Origin: Prevotellaceae bacterium
GTDB lineage: Bacteria > Bacteroidota > Bacteroidia > Bacteroidales > UBA932
Direction: 5' to 3'
Assembly (NCBI GenBank): GCA_031257655.1
Contig: JAIROF010000157.1
Location: 1 to 10,421, forward strand
Length of the DNA: 10,421 bases
The notes beneath the pieces were generated by a model. The model ran no database searches. It was not told the origin of the DNA and was given only the letters and a program-made list of their open reading frames with translations. Below are positions 1 to 6,095 of this stretch, piece by piece. Every line of letters starts with the position of its first letter. Positions within the stretch are counted from its first letter, which is position 1. Both the position numbers and the translations under genes were made by a program.

Positions 1-72
1 ATATAAACTTGTCGAATTACGATTTGCTATAAAAACAAAACAAAGTAAAAGCTAATTTAAAAAACAAGAGGT

Positions 73-927
73 ATGAATATTTTAACTTTTGATGTGGAAG
101 AATGGTTTCATCTACTTGAGAACGCTTCGACGCGAACAGAAAAAGAGTGGAACACCTATCCTGTTCGGATCCATGAAAATATGGATAGAATTTTTGATAT
201 TTTGGAGCGGCACGGGCAAAAGGCCACCTTTTTTGTGCTGGGGTGGATAGCCAGGCGCTACCCGGAGGTCATCCGTAAAATTTGCGATAAGGGCTACGAC
301 ATCGGCTTTCATACCACGTACCACGAGCTGGTGCACCAGCTTACGCCGGAAGCGTTTCGGCGGGGCTTGGCGGAGGGGCTGGACTACTTTCAGCAGGCCA
401 CCGGGAAAAAGGTGCTGTTCTTTCGCGCTCCGGGGTTTTCGCTGACGGAGCGCTGCAGCTGGGCGTTCGACGTGCTGGCGGAGATGGGCATAGCGTACGA
501 CAGCTCCGTGTTCCCAACCGGCCATGCGCACGGTGGCTACCCGTCTTTCCCCAGCCACAAGCCTACATTAGTAAAGACCAATCATGGCGAAATCATGGAG
601 TTTCCGATTAGCAGCGCGCAAGTAGCCGGAAAATCGTTTGTCTTTTCCGGCGGCGGGTACTTCCGGCTGTTTCCCTACCCGATAATAAAATACTATACAA
701 ACAAGGCCGACTACGTAACGAGCTACCTCCACCCCCGCGATTTGGACGCCCGCCAGCCCATGATTAAGGGCTTGCCGCTGAAAAGGAGGTTCAAATCGTA
801 CGTTGGGCTAAAAACCGCCGCACGTAAGGTGGAAAAATGGCTGCGCGACTTTGAGTTTACCGACATCCGTACAGCAGCATCGCTCATAGACTGGTCGCAA
901 ACGCCGGTGCTTGACTTGAGGAATTGA
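73..927 (+). CDS. Polysaccharide deacetylase (NodB fold, DUF3473 C-terminus)
   Basis: This is a 284-aa carbohydrate esterase 4-type deacetylase that should remove N-acetyl (or similar) groups from a cell-surface polysaccharide. The NodB motifs are visible: TFDVEEW at residues 5-11 with the metal or catalytic acids D7/E9, KATFFVLG at 50-57, the metal-binding pair H80 and H84 in HTTYH, RAPGFS at 118-123, and YLHPRD at 218-223 with the late catalytic histidine H220. TFDVEEW and YLHPRD are typical of the DUF3473 branch found in exopolysaccharide and O-antigen loci. There is no signal peptide or membrane segment, so it is probably cytoplasmic, acting on a lipid-linked intermediate. The start is the first ATG in frame and gives the full NodB core; an AGAGG lies only one base before it, too close for a normal ribosome site. 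The last Asn codon and the stop fall inside an AATTGAG repeat. Family is secure; the substrate is unknown. Confidence 0.93.
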   Translation: MNILTFDVEEWFHLLENASTRTEKEWNTYPVRIHENMDRIFDILERHGQKATFFVLGWIARRYPEVIRKICDKGYDIGFHTTYHELVHQLTPEAFRRGLAEGLDYFQQATGKKVLFFRAPGFSLTERCSWAFDVLAEMGIAYDSSVFPTGHAHGGYPSFPSHKPTLVKTNHGEIMEFPISSAQVAGKSFVFSGGGYFRLFPYPIIKYYTNKADYVTSYLHPRDLDARQPMIKGLPLKRRFKSYVGLKTAARKVEKWLRDFEFTDIRTAASLIDWSQTPVLDLRN

Positions 928-944
928 GAATTGAGAATTGAGAA
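922..944. repeat. AATTGAG heptamer array 1
   Basis: There are three perfect tandem AATTGAG units followed by AA. The array begins inside the deacetylase gene: its AAT is the last codon and its TGA is the stop. It is followed by AGTCAGGACATT, a string repeated further along the spacer. Confidence 0.85.
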
Positions 945-961
945 AGTCAGGACATTCATAA

Positions 962-982
962 CCGCAGGTCAGCGACCTGCGG
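962..982. repeat. Perfect 9-bp hairpin
   Basis: CCGCAGGTC (962-970) and GACCTGCGG (974-982) are perfect inverted copies around an AGC loop, 35 bases after the deacetylase stop. The hairpin is stable but has no T-tract, so it is either a Rho-independent-like 3' end stabiliser or a dispersed palindromic repeat. Confidence 0.6.
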
Positions 983-998
983 ACAGGCCGCGACCACC

Positions 999-1134
999 GC
1001 GCCGCCCTGCCTGCAAAGTCAGGACATTTCAATTGAGAATTGAGAATTAAGAATTGAGAATTAGCGCCGCCCTGCCTGCAAGGCAGGACATTTCAATTGA
1101 GAATTGAGAATTGAGAATTAAGAATTGAGAATTA
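999..1134. repeat. Two compound repeat units (GC-rich block plus heptamers)
   Basis: Copy A (999-1063) is a 32-bp block starting GCGCCGCCCTGCCTGCAA and ending AGGACATTTC, followed by AATTGAG/AATTAAG heptamers (1031-1063). Copy B (1064-1134) is the same block, one base shorter, followed by a longer heptamer run (1095-1134). A third copy seems to begin with GTGCCGCC at 1135-1142 and then stops. In copy B the block forms a 7-bp hairpin, CCTGCCT/AGGCAGG (1071-1087), which is imperfect in copy A. Confidence 0.85.
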
Positions 1135-1141
1135 GTGCCGC

Positions 1142-1287
1142 CAAAACAACCTCAGTAGCAATGGATTAACAAACCTCCATCCAACCTCATTACCTTATTT
1201 TCCGTTTGCTCGCCTCCAATTTTCATTAATAATAAGGTAATGAGGTTATTGTTGGTTGTTATTCTCTCGGCTACTGAGGTTGTTTTG
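1142..1287. repeat. 146-bp nested inverted repeat, MITE-like or structured RNA
   Basis: The outer arms are perfect 18-bp inverted copies: CAAAACAACCTCAGTAGC at 1142-1159 and its reverse complement at 1270-1287. The inner arms are perfect 17-bp inverted copies: AACCTCATTACCTTATT at 1183-1199 and its reverse complement at 1231-1247. Between them, TAACAAACC (1167-1175) can pair with GGTTGTTA (1254-1261) with one bulged A. The whole could fold into one long hairpin with a ~31-base AT-rich loop. No transposase or clear target duplication is seen. Confidence 0.8.
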
Positions 1288-1299
1288 TTATTAAAATTA

Positions 1300-1332
1300 G
1301 GTGTAACCGAGCGCAGCGAGCTCACGAACACC
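1300..1332. repeat. GC-rich hairpin, possible terminator for the minus direction
   Basis: GGTGT (1300-1304) pairs with ACACC (1328-1332), and GAGC (1309-1312) with GCTC (1320-1323). Read on the minus strand, the stem is followed by a T-rich stretch, so it could end transcription coming from the right. No minus-strand gene is visible, so this is only a structural note. Confidence 0.35.
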
Positions 1333-1384
1333 AAAAATAAGCACGAGTGAGTAAATTAGGTTTTTCACTCCCTACAATTTATAA

Positions 1385-1633
1385 CACTACCCCGAATTTG
1401 GCAACGGATTTTCGGTTAGAAAGCTGCGCGTAATGCGGCAGTTTTACTTGCAACTCCCAATTCGGCACGCGCTGCGTGCCGAATTGAATTGGACACATTA
1501 TCGCTCGCTCATCCGTGTTGAAAACCCCAAAGCACGCGAGGTGTACATGAACGAAGCGTCCGACAGCGCTTGGAGTACCCGATTCCTTGACGAGCCGGTT
1601 GATAAGCATTTTTACGAAAGGCTGATTGCTTAA
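1385..1633 (+). pseudogene. YhcG/DUF1016 N-terminal domain remnant
   Basis: The reading frame begins after a TAA at 1382 with HYPEFGNGFSVRKLR, runs into an ATG at 1433 (MRQFYLQ), and continues with LNWTHYRSLIRVENPKARE, YMNEASDSAWSTRFL and FYERLIA before a TAA. These match the conserved N-terminal domain of YhcG-type proteins (DUF1016_N), in which a FGKGFS..NL..MRQFYL segment precedes ELSWTHYRLL and NWSTR..FYERLL blocks. Homology begins upstream of the only ATG, and the earlier N-terminal part is missing, so this is a fragment. The matching nuclease domain lies 128 bp downstream in another frame. A perfect 12-bp palindrome (1459-1485) lies inside it. Confidence 0.8.
1459..1485. repeat. Perfect 12-bp palindrome with GCT loop
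   Basis: AATTCGGCACGC (1459-1470) and GCGTGCCGAATT (1474-1485) are perfect inverted copies around GCT. It lies in frame in the YhcG remnant, where it encodes IRHALRAEL, so it may be part of the original gene or a small in-frame repeat insertion. Confidence 0.75.
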
Positions 1634-1761
1634 TGAGCTGACGAGCAGCCAATTAACATCAAACATTCCGGAGGAGGCGCAAAAAAAAGAGCTGGCTGAA
1701 TAGCGCTGCACGAATTTGCTGCATCTTATTGAAAACAATCTAAATAAATAAATATTAGCGT

Positions 1762-2253
1762 ATGCCAAACATTATAAAAAAAGAAGCCGAATCCATTGTT
1801 GTTGGTGACAGCAACCTAGTTGAACAGCTAATCATTGATAGCTTGCAGAAGTTCCTGCTCGAATTGGGCAAAGGATTTTCCTTTGTAGCCCGGCAACAAC
1901 GGATAAGCACGGAGCTGTCGCACTACTTCATTGATTTGGTCTTCTATAACTACATCCTGAAGTGTTTTGTGCTGATTGACTTGAAAATCGGCAAGCTCAT
2001 GCACCAGGATCTTGGACAAATGGATATGTACGTCAGGATGTACGACAAGCTAAAGCGCACCGAAGGCGATAACCCGACCATCGGGATCATTCTCTGCGAA
2101 GAAAAAGATAAAGCAGAGGTAAGGTTTTCCGTTTTGAACGACAGCGAGCAGCTTTTTGCCACAAAGTATAAGCGTTACATCCCCACCGAAGAGGAGCTGA
2201 TAAAAGAAATAAAGCAAACTCGCTTTTTGATGAATGGCGATGACAAGCTGTAA
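1762..2253 (+). CDS. YhcG/DUF1016-type PD-(D/E)XK nuclease domain, N-terminally truncated
   Basis: This 163-aa ORF carries only the C-terminal nuclease domain of the YhcG (DUF1016, PDDEXK) family; full-length members have roughly 340-380 aa. Visible landmarks are SLQKFLLELGKGFSFVARQ (27-45), HYFIDLVFYN (54-63), the metal-binding core D58...D73-L-K75 in FVLIDLKIG, HQDLGQMDMYVR (80-91) and the strand NPTIGIILC. The catalytic residues look intact, so the domain could still fold. The first ~20 residues do not resemble the usual linker, and the N-domain lies upstream in a different frame with stops between. This is therefore most likely the surviving half of a broken gene that retains an AT-rich start region. 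YhcG proteins are often found near restriction or defence loci, but no partner is visible here. Whether it is expressed is unknown. Confidence 0.75.
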   Translation: MPNIIKKEAESIVVGDSNLVEQLIIDSLQKFLLELGKGFSFVARQQRISTELSHYFIDLVFYNYILKCFVLIDLKIGKLMHQDLGQMDMYVRMYDKLKRTEGDNPTIGIILCEEKDKAEVRFSVLNDSEQLFATKYKRYIPTEEELIKEIKQTRFLMNGDDKL

Positions 2254-2262
2254 ATAAAAAGC

Positions 2263-2270
2263 TATCTTTG
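2263..2270 (+). promoter_or_regulatory. Bacteroidota -7 box (TATCTTTG)
   Basis: TATCTTTG matches the Bacteroidota sigma-ABfr -7 consensus TAnnTTTG and is followed by C. It lies 47 bases before the ABC ATPase start, in the only spacer upstream of that operon. No convincing TTTG/TTG -33 element is seen at the expected spacing, so the assignment rests on the -7 box and its position. Confidence 0.45.
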
Positions 2271-2316
2271 CACCGAAGCAGCAGTAAGCTGGTTGATTCT
2301 ACAATAAAGCGCTACC

Positions 2317-2988
2317 ATGACGTTTATCCAACTATCGAACATCGTAAAAAGCTACCCCGACGGAGAAAACCGGCGGAACGAAGTCCTTCGCGGCCTAAAT
2401 TTGCAGCTGGATGCCGGCGATTTCGTAGCCGTGATGGGCGCTTCCGGCTCGGGAAAGACAACGCTGCTGTCCATCGTGGGGCTGCTGCTGCCGCCCGACG
2501 GGGGATGCTACACCATTGAAGGGCGGCGCCTGCCCGCGTCGGAAATTGAGCGCGCCGGGCTGCGCAACCGCACGATTGGCTTTGTCTTCCAGGAGCACCG
2601 CCTGCTGCCGCAGTACACCGTGCTGGACAACATCCTCCTGCCTGTGCTGGCAACACAGCGCCAGGCCGACGCCGAGCAGGTAAAGTATGCCCGGCGCCTG
2701 ATGGCGCTGACGGGGATTGCTGCGCTGGAAGCCAAATACCCGCATACGCTGTCGGGGGGCGAATCGGGGCGAACGGCGCTTTGCCGCGCCCTGGTAATGA
2801 AGCCCCTCCTTCTGCTTGCCGACGAGCCGACAGGACAGCTCGACGCCGCCGGTGCGCAGCATATCACAGCCCTCTTGCGCCAGGTCAACGAAGAGCTGAA
2901 AACAACCATTCTCATGGTTACCCACTCGGCAGCAACGGCCTCGACCGCGCACGCAATACGAACAATCGAAAACGGAATCCTTGCATGA
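2317..2988 (+). CDS. ABC transporter ATP-binding protein (LolD/MacB/YbbA class)
   Basis: This 223-aa single-domain ATPase should energise the FtsX-type permease encoded directly after it. It has Walker A GASGSGKTT (41-49), Q-loop Q92 in VFQEHRLLP, signature LSGGESGR (145-152), Walker B LLLLADE (164-170), D-loop GQLD (173-176) and H-loop H203 in MVTHS. Length and the VFQEHRLLPQYTVLDNILLP stretch are typical of LolD/YbbA-type subunits that drive lipoprotein extraction, efflux or mechanotransmission rather than pore transport. The signature departs from the usual LSGGEQQR by having S and G in place of the two glutamines, while other catalytic residues are intact. The start is the first ATG that gives the conserved N-terminal strand (FIQLSNIVKSY). 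The stop overlaps the permease start as ATGA, so translation is probably coupled. Substrate cannot be inferred from this subunit. Confidence 0.93.
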   Translation: MTFIQLSNIVKSYPDGENRRNEVLRGLNLQLDAGDFVAVMGASGSGKTTLLSIVGLLLPPDGGCYTIEGRRLPASEIERAGLRNRTIGFVFQEHRLLPQYTVLDNILLPVLATQRQADAEQVKYARRLMALTGIAALEAKYPHTLSGGESGRTALCRALVMKPLLLLADEPTGQLDAAGAQHITALLRQVNEELKTTILMVTHSAATASTAHAIRTIENGILA

Positions 2989-5900
2989 ACCGGCTGCGCA
3001 CAGCAAAAGCATCCCGACGCTTCTACCGGCCATACTACCGGCTGATAACCGTAGCCGTCCTGATAACCGTAGCCGTTATCACCGGCAGCCTGATGGTTGG
3101 CGAATCGGTGCGCGCCACGCTGGTTGGGCGGGTGCACGAGCGCCTGGGAAACGTCGAAAGCGTCCTGTTTGGGCGGCACACGTTTTTTGGCAGCGAGCTT
3201 GCCGCCGCTCCTGCCTTTGAGGGAAAGGCCGAGGCCGCGCTGCTGAGCAACGGATTTGTATCGGATGCAGGACGGCTGCTGCCGGTGCAGGTGTGGGGCG
3301 TAGACGGCAGGGAGATCCCTGCGGGCGGAATACGCGTCAACCGCGCGCTAAAAGCGGAGCTCTCCCTTGCAAACGGGGAGGATTTGGCGCTGCGCCTTCC
3401 CGCCGCAGGCTTAGTTCCACAGGGATCGCTGTTTGTTACAGGCGCCTATACAACAGAAGCCCGCCTGACCTTACACGGCGCTGTCGAAGCCGCCGATGGC
3501 GGCAACATCAACCTCAAAAACGAGCAAGCCATCCCCTACAACATCTTCATCAACCGCGAGGAGCTGGCGGCTATCTTAGGCGTTGAGGGGAAAGCCAACC
3601 TCCTGCTGTCGGATAAAAGGATAGCCCCCGAAGAGCTGAGCAACGCCTGGTTGCCCGCTATGGGAGGGATACGAATCCACGCCCGGGATGACTTTAGCGA
3701 AATCACCTCCGACCACGTGTTCATTCGGGATGAAGCCGTGCAGGCGCTTTTCCGGAGCAACCCCGGCGCCAACCGCCTTTTTTCGTACTTAGCCAACAGC
3801 ATCCGGTCGGCCGCCGGCAGCATTCCCTACTCCTTTGTAACGGCTATGGATGCGTATAAAGGGAAAAAGCTCGCCGGCAACGAAATCATCCTTTCGGACT
3901 ACTCCGCCCGGAGGCTCAATGCGGGGCTGGGCGACAGCATTTGCCTTACCTTTTACTATGCGTCCGACAACCTGAAGACCCTACACGTTGATACGCTGTG
4001 GGGGCGGGTGGGAGATATTGTGCCGATAGCGGAGCTGCTTGCCGATTCGGGGTTGAGCGCCCGCTTTCCCGGCCTGTCCGGCGTGGAGCGCTGCACCGAA
4101 TGGAACAGCGATTTGCCGATCGACATGGGCCTCATCACCGCAGCGGACGAAAGCTACTGGTCGCTCTACCGCACCACGCCAAAAGCCATCTTGCCCTACA
4201 GCGCCGTGCGCCGCAGCTGGAGCAACGCCTACGGAAGCGCTACCGCCATGCGCTTTTCTGCGCCTCCGCAGGTAGACAGCCTGCTGCCCGCAATGTTTGG
4301 CTTAGCGCTTACCTATCCCCGCGAAGCCGGGTTGGAGGCCGCCCGCAGCGGAGTGGATTTCGCCTCGCTTTTTCTTTCGCTGGGTTTTTTCATTATCCTT
4401 TCGGCGCTCCTTTTGCTGCTGACGCCCCTGTCGGAAATGCTATACCGCCGCCGCGACGAAATCGCCCTGCTGTCTTCGCTGGGCTACACGCGGCGGCGCA
4501 TCGTTCGCAGCATCTACTGCGAATCGCTGCCGGCAATACTCGCCGCCTCCGTTGCGGGGATCGTTGCCGGAGTGCTCTATACCTGGGCTATCCTCCTGCT
4601 GCTGGGAAGCCTCTGGAAAGGCGCAACGCATACGGGCGGGTTTATCCTCTTTCCGGGGTTGACGACCATTGCCGCCGGATGGGCAGCGGGAGCGGCCGCT
4701 TCGCTTTTGGCTATTTACCTCTACCTGCGGCGCATGCTGTCGGGCTACAGGGCAAAAACCGCGCAGCGCACAGCGCGCTCGCCCCGCCGCAGCCTCTGCC
4801 TTGCGTTGGCGGGGGCATTGCTCTGCATCGCGGCCTTTACGGCGGGGGTATGGTCGCAGTCGGTCGCTTTTTTCATTCCGGTGGGCATCCTCTTTCTGGC
4901 TACAGCCGCCTTTGCCGGCGACAGCCTGATGCGCCTGCGCGGCTCGCCGGCAGCGCCTTTCGGCGAAAGCAAGTGGCTATGGGGCAGCTTGCTTGCCGGA
5001 CGAAAAAGAGTCCGCCTCGCGTTTTTTACGCTCGCTACCGGCGTCTTTCTGGTTTTTGCCGTCAGGTTCAACGCTGCGGGATTTTCGGACAGCGCACAGC
5101 GGGCTTCCGGCACGGGCGGCTATACGCTCTGGTGCGAAACGAACGTTCCCGTTTACCACAACCTGAGCACGCCCGACGGAAAAGGTAAGCTTGCGCTGAC
5201 CGCGCTTCCCCCCGACACGGAAGTACTCCAGCTTAGCCGCTACCGCGTAGACGACGCCGGATGCCTCAACCTCAACCGGGTTTCGCAGCCTTCTGTGCTG
5301 GGCGTCGATGTGGAGGCGCTCCGGCAAAGCCGCTTCGGGGTGCTGCGAACGGCCGACGCTGCCGGCGGCGACATTTACGCCGCCCTGCAGGAGCCTGTAG
5401 GCGACGGGGTGTATCCCGTCCTGGTAGACGAAACCGTGCTTACATGGAGCCTGATGCGAAAGCTTGGCGATACGATTCGCTACGCCGCAGGCAACCGCTC
5501 CGTGAGCCTCCTCCTGGCAGCTACGCTGGACAACACCGTCTTTCAGGGCAATCTCCTGATGGACAAGCGGCTCTTTTCGGAAATCTGGAGCGAAACCGCC
5601 GGCAGCGAAATCATCCTCTTCAAAACCGCCGATAGCGCGGCGTCCGGCGTTAAGCGGCTCGTTGAGCAGGCGCTGCACGAATACGGCGTAAGGGTTTCGA
5701 CCACCGCCGGGCGATTGCAGGAGTTTAACAGCGTAATGGATACCTACCTCACCATTTTTCTCACGCTTGGCGGGCTGGGGCTGCTGCTGGGAATCGTTGG
5801 CTTTGCCATTGTGCTGCGAAAAGATTTGCTTTCGCGCAAAGAGCAGGTAAGGCTCTGCCGCTCGCTGGGGTTTCCGAACCGGCGGATAGCCCGGCTGCTG

Positions 5901-6095
5901 ATTGCCGAAAACCTAATCGTCCCCTTATACGCCATCGGGACGGGGATGGCCGGCGCCCTGGCGGGCGTAAGCGCTGGCGTAGCGCGCGTAAGCGCTGGCG
6001 TAGCCTCAACGGCGGTTACGCTGGCGCTCTTGCTAATCATTGGCCTTGTAGTGTTTGTTCGTAAAACGGTGTACTCATGCCTGTCGGAAAATTAA
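2985..6095 (+). CDS. Large FtsX-domain ABC permease (ten-helix, YbbP-like layout)
   Basis: This is a 1036-aa inner-membrane permease partnered with the upstream ATPase. Hydrophobic segments suggest ten helices: one near residues 20-38, a ~420-residue periplasmic region, three in a first FtsX domain (about 459-481, 515-545, 551-583), two in the middle (about 603-625, 627-649), another near 675-700, a second periplasmic region, and three in a second FtsX domain (about 919-943 and two within 970-1025). Each FtsX domain has the cytoplasmic coupling segment: RRRDEIALLSSLGYTRRRI in the first, SRKEQVRLCRSLGFPNRRI in the second. The 1+3+2+1+3 layout resembles YbbP/BceB-like permeases rather than four-helix LolC/MacB. 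The open frame extends upstream to 2781, but that part lies over the ATPase gene; the ATG at 2985 overlaps the ATPase stop and gives MNRLRTAKASRRF just before the first helix. A 21-base tandem duplication lies near the end. Substrate is unknown. Confidence 0.9.
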   Translation: MNRLRTAKASRRFYRPYYRLITVAVLITVAVITGSLMVGESVRATLVGRVHERLGNVESVLFGRHTFFGSELAAAPAFEGKAEAALLSNGFVSDAGRLLPVQVWGVDGREIPAGGIRVNRALKAELSLANGEDLALRLPAAGLVPQGSLFVTGAYTTEARLTLHGAVEAADGGNINLKNEQAIPYNIFINREELAAILGVEGKANLLLSDKRIAPEELSNAWLPAMGGIRIHARDDFSEITSDHVFIRDEAVQALFRSNPGANRLFSYLANSIRSAAGSIPYSFVTAMDAYKGKKLAGNEIILSDYSARRLNAGLGDSICLTFYYASDNLKTLHVDTLWGRVGDIVPIAELLADSGLSARFPGLSGVERCTEWNSDLPIDMGLITAADESYWSLYRTTPKAILPYSAVRRSWSNAYGSATAMRFSAPPQVDSLLPAMFGLALTYPREAGLEAARSGVDFASLFLSLGFFIILSALLLLLTPLSEMLYRRRDEIALLSSLGYTRRRIVRSIYCESLPAILAASVAGIVAGVLYTWAILLLLGSLWKGATHTGGFILFPGLTTIAAGWAAGAAASLLAIYLYLRRMLSGYRAKTAQRTARSPRRSLCLALAGALLCIAAFTAGVWSQSVAFFIPVGILFLATAAFAGDSLMRLRGSPAAPFGESKWLWGSLLAGRKRVRLAFFTLATGVFLVFAVRFNAAGFSDSAQRASGTGGYTLWCETNVPVYHNLSTPDGKGKLALTALPPDTEVLQLSRYRVDDAGCLNLNRVSQPSVLGVDVEALRQSRFGVLRTADAAGGDIYAALQEPVGDGVYPVLVDETVLTWSLMRKLGDTIRYAAGNRSVSLLLAATLDNTVFQGNLLMDKRLFSEIWSETAGSEIILFKTADSAASGVKRLVEQALHEYGVRVSTTAGRLQEFNSVMDTYLTIFLTLGGLGLLLGIVGFAIVLRKDLLSRKEQVRLCRSLGFPNRRIARLLIAENLIVPLYAIGTGMAGALAGVSAGVARVSAGVASTAVTLALLLIIGLVVFVRKTVYSCLSEN
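5965..6004 (+). repeat. 21-base in-frame tandem duplication in the permease gene
   Basis: GCGTAAGCGCTGGCGTAGC occurs at 5965-5983 and again at 5986-6004, a period of 21 bases. It encodes a duplicated seven-residue block (VSAGVAR/VSAGVAS) in or next to the ninth predicted membrane helix. Confidence 0.85.

Larger units (their letters stand above)
928..1384. other. Repeat-rich intergenic spacer
   Basis: This 457-bp stretch has no supportable gene. From left to right it holds the first heptamer array, a perfect 9-bp hairpin, two copies of a GC-rich ~31-bp unit each followed by heptamers, a 146-bp nested inverted repeat, a GC-rich hairpin at 1300-1332 and a weak 6-bp hairpin (GAGTGA 1345-1350, TCACTC 1365-1370). 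A 60-aa reverse frame across 1152-1334 is made mostly of inverted-repeat sequence and is not credible. Confidence 0.8.

Noticed and set aside
922..1134. CRISPR array
   Set aside because: The repeats are short tandem heptamers plus two adjacent GC-rich blocks, with no unique spacers of constant length and no cas genes.
1152..1334. 60-aa minus-strand frame in the repeat spacer
   Set aside because: It is built almost entirely from the nested inverted repeat and the adjacent hairpin.
2781..2984. N-terminal extension of the permease frame over the ATPase gene
   Set aside because: It lies in the shifted frame of a clear ATPase, reads as arginine-rich shadow sequence, and the ATG at 2985 overlapping the ATPase stop gives a normal permease start.
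3998..5188. 396-aa plus-strand frame inside the permease gene
   Set aside because: It is rich in Arg, Ala and His and has no domain; the overlapping frame encodes FtsX helices and coupling segments.
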